Shown here: piece by piece, positions 23,991 to 33,006 of the stretch
Position numbering within the stretch: position 1 is the stretch's first letter
Layout: every line of letters begins with the position of its first letter
From: an uncultured Acetatifactor sp.
GTDB taxonomy: Bacteria > Bacillota > Clostridia > Lachnospirales > Lachnospiraceae
DNA length: 49,994 nt
Assembly: GCA_947631615.1 (NCBI GenBank)
Contig: CANRLX010000011.1
Coordinates: 1-49,994 of the forward strand
Direction: 5' to 3'
The notes under the pieces: generated by a model
The model's input: only the letters and a program-made list of their open reading frames with translations
Told to the model about the DNA's origin: nothing
Database searches by the model: none
Made by a program: the position numbers and the translations under genes

Positions 23991-25486
23991 AAACAACTGA
24001 GATCATTACCAAGACGGTCACGCTTTCCAGCGGTCCGTTGCCGGATGAGACTATGGAGGCTCTGCGCGGACTGGCGCAGGATTACGGAAAAGTAAAGAAT
24101 TATGTGTATCAGCGTTATTCCGGTATTGCAAACGTAAACCGGCTGACACCGGTTTACAGTATTCTAAATGAAATGCGATACTGCGGCCTCAGACAGCAGT
24201 TAAATTTGCCGGTAGTCTATTATGAGCTGGCCATTTCCGAAGCGGTCGGAGATATCAAGGGCATGTGGGGGATGCTGAAAAACCACATCCGGGTGTTAGT
24301 CAGGGAAAATCAAAATCTAAGTGAAGAGGATCGTCTGTATTTTTATACGGTATTGAAGATAAACAGTGTTTTTTCGGCCATATTGAACCGGCAGGAATAT
24401 GAAATGCCGGACAAGGTAAAGGAGACCGTCCTCGACGTCAAAAGACTGAACAATCTGCTCTGCAGGCTGGTCAGGAGACACCTGAAAATGCCAACGCAGC
24501 AAAAGAACAATTATTTTGCGGTATCGCCTAACGGATATCGGTCGGATACGGCAGGATTGTACCTGACAGGAAGAATACCGCGCAGACGAATTTTCCTGCC
24601 TGTAAAAGGTCTGGGAGAGCCTGACAGACAGCTTCGGATCATTCTGGGGACAGACAATGTAAAGATCGTGCGTCCTGTCGATGTGGAGGCAAGGAAACGG
24701 AAGGATTACACCAATACGATTTACGCTTATATCGGTTATAGTGATATGCTGACGCTTTCTAATGGAAATATCTATGGAAAGTCGCTGGGAAGCCTGGTCA
24801 CTCCGGAGACGGAGCGGCTGTCAGAAAAGAATAACGAACGCGGCAAAATTTATGCTGCATATCGGAAACAAAAAAGCGGCCGAGTGGAAAACCAGGGAGC
24901 CGTCAAAGAATTGGATATAAATGCGCAGGACATAGGAGGGCGGTGTGCGGATATACAGCAAGGTATAGAAGGTTGCAATGAGGAAATGCCGGAGAAATTT
25001 CCTGCTCAAAAGAAAAGAGGGCCTTCAAGTGTAAAACTGTCTCAGAAGCTGGAGACCAACAATCTTGGCAGGAAGAAATACGATGAGCAGAAACGCCGCG
25101 CGCGAGAGAGGACCCAGAACTTCATCAATGCGGAACTGAATCGTATGTTTCGAGAGGAGAAGCCGGAGAGGATTGTGATCACCAAACCGGTCACCAGGAA
25201 TCGGGCAAAAAATTATTCCAAGTCATGGAACCGAAAAATGTCGAGGAGCTTCCGGGGATATATTCGGGATCAAATCGCCTTTAAATGCCGTTTGAATACG
25301 GTGGAATTGATTGAAATCAGCTCCAAAGGGACAGGAAGCGTCTGCTCAAGCTGCGGAAAAGAAGGCAGGCGTGCAGGAACGGAGTTTATCTGTGAGGCTT
25401 GCGGATACCGCAGCACAATAGCGGTCAATTCCGCGAGGAATATTGAGAGACTGGCCCAAGGCGGAGAAAGCGGGCCGCAGGTATAA
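23987..25486 (+). CDS. TnpB-like protein lacking all RuvC catalytic residues (candidate RNA-guided regulator)
   Basis: A 499-residue TnpB-family protein. Kept: the N-terminal KNYVYQRYSG-type region, the RuvC strand order, the GTGSVCSSCG...CEACGY zinc finger (Cys453, 456, 469, 472) and the NSARNIERL tail. Lost: the RuvC-I Asp (strand TIYAYIGYSDMLTLSNG has Tyr248 where GID/AIDKGY has Asp), the RuvC-II Glu (RIVITKPV has Thr399 where the family has VVEDL) and the RuvC-III Asp (TIAVNSARNI has Ala479 where DADVNAARNI has Asp). Residues about 290-350 hold a non-conserved insert. Active TnpB is an RNA-guided nuclease; nuclease-dead relatives (TldR) are known RNA-guided transcription repressors. It overlaps the upstream gene by 4 bp (ATGA), has no TnpA partner, and is followed by a structured RNA candidate, so it looks domesticated rather than an insertion sequence. 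Confidence 0.88.
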   Translation: MKTTEIITKTVTLSSGPLPDETMEALRGLAQDYGKVKNYVYQRYSGIANVNRLTPVYSILNEMRYCGLRQQLNLPVVYYELAISEAVGDIKGMWGMLKNHIRVLVRENQNLSEEDRLYFYTVLKINSVFSAILNRQEYEMPDKVKETVLDVKRLNNLLCRLVRRHLKMPTQQKNNYFAVSPNGYRSDTAGLYLTGRIPRRRIFLPVKGLGEPDRQLRIILGTDNVKIVRPVDVEARKRKDYTNTIYAYIGYSDMLTLSNGNIYGKSLGSLVTPETERLSEKNNERGKIYAAYRKQKSGRVENQGAVKELDINAQDIGGRCADIQQGIEGCNEEMPEKFPAQKKRGPSSVKLSQKLETNNLGRKKYDEQKRRARERTQNFINAELNRMFREEKPERIVITKPVTRNRAKNYSKSWNRKMSRSFRGYIRDQIAFKCRLNTVELIEISSKGTGSVCSSCGKEGRRAGTEFICEACGYRSTIAVNSARNIERLAQGGESGPQV

Positions 25487-25705
25487 AGCGACTTGAACAA
25501 GAGGAAAACACAGTAAGGAAATAAAGATAAAACGGTATGACCTGAGAATGAACAGTTACAGACTGTTTGAACGGCTGAGCCGTATCGCAGGAAACAGCGT
25601 TTATGATAGAAGCGGACAGGTAAATGTCCGGACGGCGTTATCAGGAGCCCGCGAGGCTCTGCTTGTACGCCAGGACCGCGGCTTTATGCGGAGCGAACTG
25701 CATGG
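25453..25705 (+). ncRNA. Candidate guide RNA (omega-RNA-like) of the dead TnpB protein
   Basis: A chain of perfect or near-perfect hairpins starts inside the 3' end of the TnpB-like gene and continues past it: GGCCC/GGGCC (25453/25472), AACAG/CTGTT (25551/25563), ACGGC/GCCGT (25571/25579), CGGACA/TGTCCG (25613/25625), GAGCC/GGCTC (25645/25655) enclosed by GGCGT/ACGCC (25634/25667), and CCGC/GCGG (25676/25688). This is where TnpB omega RNAs lie (3' end of the gene plus downstream). TTTATGCGGAG occurs at 25683 and again at 25723. The 3' end and the guide segment cannot be fixed from one sequence; the guide would lie downstream of the last scaffold hairpin, within about 25694-25780. Confidence 0.6.
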
Positions 25706-25845
25706 AAGGTGTAAGGAATACTTTTATGCGGAGGCGAAGGCCAAGCTAATTCTTATGATGATCAAAAATATAAAAATGAAACATGAAAAATCCCATGGAA
25801 AGCGTATTGGCTTGTGAGGCTGTGTGGAAAAAGGAGACTTTTATA

Positions 25846-26970
25846 ATGCTTCAGGATGTGCCAAGGAAGATGATTGAAAATAATAAGGGCGTTGATTTAG
25901 TAGCAGAAGATGCTCTGATAACAAATGAAAAATTGTTGCTTGTTTCAAAGGATGTTAATGCTGTTTTTACAGTAGATTTATATGATGGAAAAGTCAATTT
26001 AGTGGGAAGTTTTCCAGAAAGCGATTTTTTGAGTCCAAGATTATCTGCAAAAATAATAGAATATGGCGATGAGTGGATATTTGCACCAATGAATGCAGAA
26101 AAAATCTGGTTTCTTAATAAAAATACATTAGCATGGCGAAGTGTTCCTATAAGGCTCAAAAGTATACCACTAAAGATATTTCAAGGAATAAGATACCAGG
26201 ATAAGGCTTTTTTGATTGGAGCGAATTATCCAGCAATTATTTGTATGGATATGATAACAAATAAATTGACATATTTTGAGGAAGCCTATAAACACTTAGA
26301 AGATAAGAGAAAACAACTAGCAGACGGATACGTGCGAAATGACTACGTGCAGGATGGAGATTGTTTTTATGTGGCATCAACATTATCTAATGAAGTGTTA
26401 AAATTTTGCATGAGTGATTGTAGCTATGAGTGGATAAAAATTGGAAATGAAGAAAATCGTTATGTTGGAATTGCGTGGGATGGAAAAAGCTTCTGGCTTG
26501 CACCAAGGAATGGGAGAGCTGTTGTTAGGTGGGATGGGGAGAAATGCGTTGAATATAAATTGCCACAAATTCCAGGGATTAGTGGTTCTATTTTTTTGGG
26601 GTGCATTTACGATGAAGGAAAAATTATTATGCCCGGAAATGAATGGGGAGGAAAGACTGTAACATTTCGTATAGATAATCCTTTTGAAATGACTGTTTTA
26701 CCGGATAGGTATTCCTTCTATAGAAAAGTTTCCAGCGAAGTAATTGTATATCAAACAATAGAAGGCAATATTACTATAAAAACGAAATCGTCAATCCACA
26801 CGTATCCATGCAAGGTTCCGCAGGAGACTTGGGATGAATTTAAACGAACAAATAGAGCCAATATTCAACAAAGTTTACAGAAAAAATTATATACGGAGAA
26901 TAAAACAGTTAATCTCGCAGATGTTTTAACCGCAGTTATTGACGAGGATAAGGTTAATACAGGAGTATAG
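25846..26970 (+). CDS. Unknown cluster protein, probable beta-propeller
   Basis: A 374-residue protein. The ATG at 25846 follows AAAAAGGAGACTTTTATA; the open frame from 25783 lacks such a site. Repeated strand pairs of the type LLLVSKDVNAVFTVDLYDGKV, WIFAPMNAEKIWFLNKNT, AFLIGANYPAIICMDMITNK, CFYVASTLSNEVLKF and SFWLAPRNGRAVVRWDG occur about every 45-50 residues, the look of a WD/NHL/YVTN-like propeller. No signal peptide, so it is probably cytoplasmic. No enzymatic motif is recognised. It is the first gene after the RNA candidate, and marks the start of strongly AT-rich sequence. A role as a scaffold or sensor in glycan assembly is only inferred from position. Confidence 0.65.
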   Translation: MLQDVPRKMIENNKGVDLVAEDALITNEKLLLVSKDVNAVFTVDLYDGKVNLVGSFPESDFLSPRLSAKIIEYGDEWIFAPMNAEKIWFLNKNTLAWRSVPIRLKSIPLKIFQGIRYQDKAFLIGANYPAIICMDMITNKLTYFEEAYKHLEDKRKQLADGYVRNDYVQDGDCFYVASTLSNEVLKFCMSDCSYEWIKIGNEENRYVGIAWDGKSFWLAPRNGRAVVRWDGEKCVEYKLPQIPGISGSIFLGCIYDEGKIIMPGNEWGGKTVTFRIDNPFEMTVLPDRYSFYRKVSSEVIVYQTIEGNITIKTKSSIHTYPCKVPQETWDEFKRTNRANIQQSLQKKLYTENKTVNLADVLTAVIDEDKVNTGV

Positions 26971-26997
26971 GAAGTTTTATAACAGGAAAGGTCGAAA

Positions 26998-29900
26998 ATG
27001 AGTGAGAGTTATCCAGAGTTAGGTTTTGGCATTATGCGCTTTCCATGCGTAGGGGGTTATATTGATGTAAGGAAGGCAGAGAAAGTAATAGAAGAATATA
27101 TGAAGGGGAAATTTTGCTATTTTGATGTACATCCTGCATATATCAATGGAATGTCACAGAACATATTGCGAAAATTGGTTGTTGAAAAATATCCGAGAGA
27201 ATCTTATCAGATTGCAAATAAGATGCCTTATTATGGAATAAATGAATATGAAGATTATGAGAAGTGGTTTACTAGTGAACTTGTGGAATGTGGTGTGGAG
27301 CATTTTGATTTTTATTTATTGCATTTTATCACAAGGAATATTTATGAGAGACATGAACGCTCTGGAGGCTTTAAATTCTTACAAAGAAAAAAAGAAGAAG
27401 GGAAAATAGAGAAAATTGGGTTTTCTTTTCACGATCAGCCGGATGTTTTGGAGAGAATATTAGAACAGCATCCGGAGGTTGATTTTGTCCAACTGCAAAT
27501 CAATTATTTGGATTGGGAAAGTCCTGCGATTTGCTCCAAAAAATGTTATGAAATCGCTCGTAACTACAATAAAGATATTATGGTTATGGAACCGATTAAG
27601 GGGGGAAGTCTGACTCGGGAGCTTTGTATTCACGAGAGTATCTTAACGCCTGCAACGCTTGCAGAAGCTAGTTTAGCTTTTGTGGCACAATTACCAGGCA
27701 TAAAGGTAATATTAAGCGGCATGACAGAACCCGAGCATGTGATTGAAAACAGGAAAACGATTGAAAAATGTAAAGAGGATGCCTACAAAAATCTTTATGA
27801 TTATGCACAGATCGTAAATTGTATCCGGAAATCAAGATTAATACAGTGTACAAACTGTCGGTACTGCACAAAAGAGTGCCCCCAAAATATTCCGATTCCG
27901 GACATACTTTCATTACTAAATTCTTGTAGAAGCCATGGAAAAAATGATGTTACCTTTAGAGGAAGATATGCTGTACAGTATAAAAATTTGGTAACTAATA
28001 GTGGAAGAGCAAATGAGTGTATAAATTGCGGTAAGTGTGAGAAGTTTTGTCCGCAAAAGTTAAAGATTAGGGAATATATTAAGGAGTCTGTAGAAATGTT
28101 TGAGAATATTGCGACAGAAAAAAATAAGTATTATTCAGACAAAAGAAATATTCAAATATTGATCTATTTAATGAAAAAACATAAGATCAAAAAGATTGTT
28201 GCAAGTCCTGGGACGGCAAATATGAATTTTGTATATAGTGTACAACAAGATGGAGGGTTTGAAATATATTCTTCCGTTGATGAAAGATCGGCGGCTTATA
28301 TGGCATGTGGGCTCGCGGAAGAAAGCGGAGAAGCAGTGGCGCTGACATGTACAGGAGCTACAGCTTCACGAAATTATCTTCCAGGATTGACGGAAGCTTA
28401 TTATAGAAAACTGCCTATCTTGGCAATTACAGCGGCTCAGCCGGAAGGACGTATTGGGCATAATATTCCGCAGATGATTGACAGGAGGCATCCGTTTAAT
28501 GATGTTGCCAAGGTGAGTGTAAATATCCCCAATATACATGACGAGGAGGAGGAATGGGCCTGTGAAAACAAAATTAATGAGACCTTGCTGGAATTAAACC
28601 ATAGAGGGAGTGGACCAGTTCATATTAATCTGGTAAGTTCCGACAATGATAATTTTTCGGTCGAGGTGCTTCCGTCAGCAAGAGTAATTCACAGGGTGGT
28701 GAATAATAGTAATAGGTTTCCGGCTATTCCTCAGACAGGGATGGTGGGTGTTTTTTGTGGTGCACATAGTAAATGGAAGGAAACATTGACGCAGGCGGTA
28801 GATAAATTTTGTGAAAAATACAATGCAGTAGTTTTATGTGATCATACCAGCAATTACACAGGAAAGTATGGGGTGTTGGCCAGCTTGATATTATCACAGG
28901 AAAATAAACTGTGGCTGCATAGATTTGAATTGATAATTCATATTGGAAATGTATCAGGCGCATATATGGACATAGTTGCAAAAAATGTTTGGCGTGTGAA
29001 TCCCGATGGAAAAATTTGCGACACTTTTCGTAAACTTGAATATGTGTTTGAAATGGAAGAAACGGATTTTTTTGAACGATCTGTGAGCATGGAGTGGAAA
29101 GATGAGGAAGAACAGGTTGCCTTGGCTGAAAATTGGCAACGAGAATATCAGAGGTTGGCAGGCAAAATAGGAGAGATGCCTTTTTCCAATGTTTGGATTG
29201 CAAGTAAGACTGCAGGAAAACTTCCTGAAAATGCAGTTTTACATTTAGGAATATTAAATTCCTTGCGGAGCTGGAATTTTTTTGAGGTAAAAAAGCAAGT
29301 GCGCATCTATGCCAATACGGGAGGTTTTGGCATAGATGGCTGTGTCTCATCTTTGATAGGCGCATCTTTATCAGATCCAAAGAAAATATACTATGGTGTA
29401 ATTGGAGATCTGGCGTTCTTTTATGATTTAAATGCGCTTGGCAACCGGCATTTAGGAAAGAATGTGAGACTTATTCTAATCAATAATGGATGCGGAACGG
29501 AATTTAAAAATTATTCCAATGTAACCTCTCAGTTTGGCAAATTGACAGATATAAATATAGCGGCTGCCGGACATTATGGCAATAAATCAAAAACTTTAGT
29601 GAAAGCTTATGCACAAAGTCTTGGCCTGGAATATATGAGTGCTTCTACAAAGGAAGAATACTTAGAGATTCTTCCAAAGTTAACAAATCCTGAACCAACG
29701 GATCGCTCTATGTTAGTAGAAATTTTTACGGACAGTGAGGATGAAAGTTGCGCATTAAAGATAATGAAAAGTTTAAATGGAGAAAAAAAGCAAATTACTC
29801 TTAACAATAAGCGGGAAGTGACTCCGAACCGAATTGTGAAACAAGACAGTGCTAAGCAGGTAGTATTATGGGGGACTGGATACTGTTTTATGAAAAATCT

Positions 29901-30159
29901 CTCAAAGATTGAAAAGTATTGTCATGTTCAGTATGTATGTGACAATAATCAAGCAAAATGGGGAAGAGAGATTTTACCAGATATTCATTGTATTTCACCA
30001 CAGGAACTGTCTGCAATGCGTGATATTTTTGTTGTTATTATGGTGGAGGATATCAAAATAGCATTTAGTATTGCAAATCAATTATTGGATATGAATATAC
30101 AATCTTTTGACATTGTTCATAATTGGTTAAACTATGCAGATAAAAAGTATTTTTCCTGA
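26998..30159 (+). CDS. Aldo/keto reductase-ferredoxin-TPP enzyme-Rossmann module fusion
   Basis: A 1053-residue four-part protein starting at ATG 26998 after GGAAAGG. Residues 1-275: aldo/keto reductase barrel (GFGIMRFP, YFDVHPAY, VEHFDFYLLH, IGFSFHD). Residues 284-351: two 4Fe-4S motifs (C284, 287, 290, 294 and C341, 344, 347, 351). Residues about 385-935: thiamine-diphosphate enzyme of the MenD/acetolactate synthase type, with catalytic-type Glu429 in SSVDERSAAYMACGLAEES and the TPP/Mg motif G803-D804...N829-N830. Residues about 950-1045: the Rossmann-like module shared across the cluster (VVLWGTGYCF...VCDNNQAKWG). The fusion suggests a redox step feeding a carboligase or decarboxylase acting on a keto-sugar or keto-acid precursor. 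Substrate unknown; AKR-ferredoxin and MenD-like proteins are normally separate. Confidence 0.8.
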   Translation: MSESYPELGFGIMRFPCVGGYIDVRKAEKVIEEYMKGKFCYFDVHPAYINGMSQNILRKLVVEKYPRESYQIANKMPYYGINEYEDYEKWFTSELVECGVEHFDFYLLHFITRNIYERHERSGGFKFLQRKKEEGKIEKIGFSFHDQPDVLERILEQHPEVDFVQLQINYLDWESPAICSKKCYEIARNYNKDIMVMEPIKGGSLTRELCIHESILTPATLAEASLAFVAQLPGIKVILSGMTEPEHVIENRKTIEKCKEDAYKNLYDYAQIVNCIRKSRLIQCTNCRYCTKECPQNIPIPDILSLLNSCRSHGKNDVTFRGRYAVQYKNLVTNSGRANECINCGKCEKFCPQKLKIREYIKESVEMFENIATEKNKYYSDKRNIQILIYLMKKHKIKKIVASPGTANMNFVYSVQQDGGFEIYSSVDERSAAYMACGLAEESGEAVALTCTGATASRNYLPGLTEAYYRKLPILAITAAQPEGRIGHNIPQMIDRRHPFNDVAKVSVNIPNIHDEEEEWACENKINETLLELNHRGSGPVHINLVSSDNDNFSVEVLPSARVIHRVVNNSNRFPAIPQTGMVGVFCGAHSKWKETLTQAVDKFCEKYNAVVLCDHTSNYTGKYGVLASLILSQENKLWLHRFELIIHIGNVSGAYMDIVAKNVWRVNPDGKICDTFRKLEYVFEMEETDFFERSVSMEWKDEEEQVALAENWQREYQRLAGKIGEMPFSNVWIASKTAGKLPENAVLHLGILNSLRSWNFFEVKKQVRIYANTGGFGIDGCVSSLIGASLSDPKKIYYGVIGDLAFFYDLNALGNRHLGKNVRLILINNGCGTEFKNYSNVTSQFGKLTDINIAAAGHYGNKSKTLVKAYAQSLGLEYMSASTKEEYLEILPKLTNPEPTDRSMLVEIFTDSEDESCALKIMKSLNGEKKQITLNNKREVTPNRIVKQDSAKQVVLWGTGYCFMKNLSKIEKYCHVQYVCDNNQAKWGREILPDIHCISPQELSAMRDIFVVIMVEDIKIAFSIANQLLDMNIQSFDIVHNWLNYADKKYFS

Positions 30160-30178
30160 ATTACGAGGTATGTCTTTT

Positions 30179-31243
30179 ATGAAAAAGGTAGGGATTTTGA
30201 CATTTCATTTTGTAAATAATTATGGTGCAGTTTTGCAGGCATATGCGTTAAGGAAAGTGATAAATCAGTTTCCCGATTGTAAAGCGGAAATCATTAATTA
30301 TGTGCCGAAAGGATATCGCTGTATTCCGTTTGATGAGAGAGAGGAATCCTTGCATTTATTGGAAGGCAAGCGGAATAAAATGGAGAACTTTTTGACCAGA
30401 GAGTGTGGAATATGTACTCCTATGCTGTCAGAGGTCAGTGGAAATGAGTATGATTATTATTGTGTAGGAAGTGATCAGGTGTGGAATACCGATATGTTTG
30501 GAGGACAAAACGAAGAATATTTCTTCCCCCATCTGGATGATGATGCAGTGAGAATATCTTATGCCGCCAGTATAGGGACAGAAGCCGATAGGATTAATGA
30601 AACGATATTTTGTAAGTATTTGCCTAAATTTCAAGCGATTTCTCTACGCGAATACAATTATATTCCCTATCTAAATGTGCTTTGTAATGTGAAATGCGAA
30701 GCTGTATTAGACCCAACGTTGCTTTTGGATAGCAGTGTGTATGAAAATTTGGCGGATAAGAATATTAGAATGAGAGAACCATATATTTTGCTGTTATGGT
30801 ATAACATGCCTGGGGAGAGCACAAGATATGTTGAATTTGTAAATAAGTTATCGAGAAAATATGATCTTCCGGTGGTTCATAGTATCATAAATGCTCCCCG
30901 TTATATGTTTTACAAGGATGGAGGCTGCATGATGTATGAAGGAATTGAAGGGTTTTTGTGGTATATAAAAAATGCAGAGTTTGTCGTGACCAATTCATTT
31001 CATGGGAGCATTTTTGCAGTTCAATTTCAACGACCGTTTTATATTTTTATTTCAAAACTGAGGAAAAGTCGTCTGGATTGTCTTGTAAATACTTTGGGAA
31101 TTAAGGATCGTGTAGTAGACAGGTATATAGATTTTCAGGAAATAAATAAAAAAATAGATTTTTCTTCCATCAGGGAAAAAATAGTGGGGAATAGAGAAAA
31201 ATCATTTCAATTTTTAAAAAAAGCACTGGAAATAGAGGGGTAG
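30179..31243 (+). CDS. Polysaccharide pyruvyl transferase family protein
   Basis: A 354-residue protein. ATG 30179 is preferred over 30170 because GAGG lies 10 bases before it. Family motifs are VGILTFHFVNNYGAVLQAYALR at the start, YYCVGSDQVWN, YAASIG, EAVLDPTLLLD and VVTNSFHGSIFAVQFQRPF near the end (the NSFHG histidine is typical of PF04230). Such enzymes transfer pyruvate from PEP to glycan hydroxyls as a ketal, adding negative charge. It lies 19 bp after the fusion gene and 4 bp before the next, in the same operon. Confidence 0.88.
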   Translation: MKKVGILTFHFVNNYGAVLQAYALRKVINQFPDCKAEIINYVPKGYRCIPFDEREESLHLLEGKRNKMENFLTRECGICTPMLSEVSGNEYDYYCVGSDQVWNTDMFGGQNEEYFFPHLDDDAVRISYAASIGTEADRINETIFCKYLPKFQAISLREYNYIPYLNVLCNVKCEAVLDPTLLLDSSVYENLADKNIRMREPYILLLWYNMPGESTRYVEFVNKLSRKYDLPVVHSIINAPRYMFYKDGGCMMYEGIEGFLWYIKNAEFVVTNSFHGSIFAVQFQRPFYIFISKLRKSRLDCLVNTLGIKDRVVDRYIDFQEINKKIDFSSIREKIVGNREKSFQFLKKALEIEG

Positions 31244-31247
31244 ACAT

Positions 31248-31727
31248 ATGAAAGAATGGATGGATGATAATAAGAATAGTGTATTTCCTTCTATCAATGA
31301 ATATCCGGTCGGAATTATTGAAAATATGGAGAGAGCAGGATATCAATATCCAATTATTAAAGAATATTTGATAAAAAAGATAAAAGGATGGAGCGTCATG
31401 GAATTTTTTTATAAAATTGGCGCAAAAAAAGTGGCATTGTATGCGGTTACGGAGCTGGGAGATATTCTTATCCAAGATTTGGAAATGCAAAAAACAAAGC
31501 TCGAAGTTCTTGTATTATGTGATAAGAATTATTATAAATACCCAAATGGGATTCATGGAATCCCGGTTATTGGCATAGACAGGCTTGCAGATTGGTATCA
31601 AGCAGAGAAATTAGATAAGATTGTGGTATGTAGTGTTTTTTACAGTAATGAAATTATAAGAGACCTGTTAAAAAAAGGGATTGCAGCGGAGGATATTATC
31701 ACAGCGGCGGATATCATTTTAAGTTAG
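31248..31727 (+). CDS. Free-standing copy of the cluster's Rossmann-like module
   Basis: A 159-residue protein. ATG 31248 follows GAGGGGTAGACAT. Residues 1-55 are a short helical head; residues 58-158 are the recurring module: strand VALYAVTELGDILIQDL, strand LEVLVLCDKNYYKY, a GIPVIGIDRL turn, strand KIVVCSVFYSNEIIRDLLKKG and a final helix. The GxGxxG-like loop is degraded here (AVTELG). It probably binds a nucleotide or nucleotide-sugar as part of a complex with other cluster proteins; this is inference. Confidence 0.65.
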   Translation: MKEWMDDNKNSVFPSINEYPVGIIENMERAGYQYPIIKEYLIKKIKGWSVMEFFYKIGAKKVALYAVTELGDILIQDLEMQKTKLEVLVLCDKNYYKYPNGIHGIPVIGIDRLADWYQAEKLDKIVVCSVFYSNEIIRDLLKKGIAAEDIITAADIILS

Positions 31728-31745
31728 TTTGGCATGGAGAAAGCA

Positions 31746-32978
31746 ATGAAGATATATATATGGGGTACTGGAAAATGGGCTGAATGTGTAGAAAAAATAT
31801 TAGACACGGATAAGTGTGAGCTGATGGGATACATAGATAACGATCCTGGTAAACAGGGGAAGTATTTTGGCGCATATAAAATTATAGGATGGCAGGAAAT
31901 CTCAAATTTTGATTATATAATAATTTCAGTCGTTCGATATCAGCCTATTTTGTATCAATTAAAAAACTATGTACATGATGAAAAAATTATATGTTTTTTT
32001 GATGAAAAAATTCTTGTTAATTCGGATAAATATTTATTTATAAAAGCAAAGGACTGGAAAATTGCTTTTTTACAACAAAAAGTCGAATCATTGGAACAGA
32101 CGTTGGGAAAGAGAATAGAAAATCTTCCTTATGAGATAGAGGAAAAGGCATATTGCAATCTATTGCCTAAACCTCAAATAGAAAATAGAGAAAAAGTTTT
32201 AACAAAAATTATAAAATATGGATGTTCTATTATTAGGTTTGGTGATGGTGAATTTGATATTATGATGGGAAAAAACCATCCAGTGTTTCAAGATAATAAT
32301 GAAGAACTTGCGGAAAAATTAAAAAAAATTATACAGTCTGAAGAAAAAAAGCTTCTAATCGCGATTGCGGATAATTATGGAAATTTAGATAAATACACAG
32401 AGGAAGTGGCAGATGGAATTAGGCAATATATGACCAAACCCAATATAAGAGAGTTTCATAACTCCGTATTGGATATGAAACGAACATATTATGATGCGTA
32501 TACGTTTAAATGCTATTATCCTTACAAAGATAAGTCAAAAGCTGAGAGAGAGTATACTTTAGTAAAAAGAATATGGCAGAACAGAGGCGTTACGATAATT
32601 GAAGGAGATAAAACACGAACGGGGGTCAGGAATGATTTACTTTATAATGCTCGTAGTATAAGAAGAATATTAGCGCCTACCTGTAACGCCTTTAAGGTTT
32701 ATAACAGAATTTTTGAACAAGCAATAAAAATCAAGAAGGATGATTTGATATTAATTGCTTTAGGACCAGCGGGAAAAGTTATGGCATATGATTTGTTTTT
32801 GGAGGGATATCAGGTTATAGATATTGGTCAGATGGATACAGATTATGAAATGTATATGGCCAAAAGTAATGGGCGGATTCCTAATGCAGTAAAATATGTT
32901 GCAGACCTTCCAGCAGCGAGGGTAGAAGATATTTATGATGACGATTATAAAAAACAGATTATTGCTAGAATTGAATAA
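31746..32978 (+). CDS. GT-D type glycosyltransferase (DUF1792) with N-terminal Rossmann module
   Basis: A 410-residue protein. ATG 31746 follows ATGGAGAAAGCA; an in-frame ATG at 31734 lies inside that site. Residues 1-100 are the shared module (MKIYIWGTGKWAECVEKIL, YIDNDPGKQGKYFG, YIIISVVRYQPILYQL). Residues about 150-405 are the GT-D/DUF1792 domain known from serine-rich adhesin glycosylation: SIIRFGDGEFDIM, GVTIIEGDKTRTGVRNDL, ILIALGPAGKVMAYDL and VIDIGQMDTDYEMY, which hold the metal and sugar-nucleotide residues. It probably adds a hexose to a growing glycan in the cytoplasm. Confidence 0.82.
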   Translation: MKIYIWGTGKWAECVEKILDTDKCELMGYIDNDPGKQGKYFGAYKIIGWQEISNFDYIIISVVRYQPILYQLKNYVHDEKIICFFDEKILVNSDKYLFIKAKDWKIAFLQQKVESLEQTLGKRIENLPYEIEEKAYCNLLPKPQIENREKVLTKIIKYGCSIIRFGDGEFDIMMGKNHPVFQDNNEELAEKLKKIIQSEEKKLLIAIADNYGNLDKYTEEVADGIRQYMTKPNIREFHNSVLDMKRTYYDAYTFKCYYPYKDKSKAEREYTLVKRIWQNRGVTIIEGDKTRTGVRNDLLYNARSIRRILAPTCNAFKVYNRIFEQAIKIKKDDLILIALGPAGKVMAYDLFLEGYQVIDIGQMDTDYEMYMAKSNGRIPNAVKYVADLPAARVEDIYDDDYKKQIIARIE

Positions 32979-33006
32979 TTTAGGGCTTATGGGAGAATAA
33001 GGGTAT

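Noticed and set aside
23987..25486. Reading the TnpB-like gene as an ordinary IS200/IS605 insertion
   Set aside because: No TnpA, no recognisable left and right element ends, a 4-bp translational overlap with the upstream gene, and loss of the catalytic residues all argue for a resident operon gene.
25548..25817. An 89-codon open frame downstream of the TnpB-like gene
   Set aside because: It has no ribosome binding site, resembles no protein I know, and coincides with the run of hairpins, so I treat the region as structured RNA. Conservation as a protein frame in relatives would reverse this.
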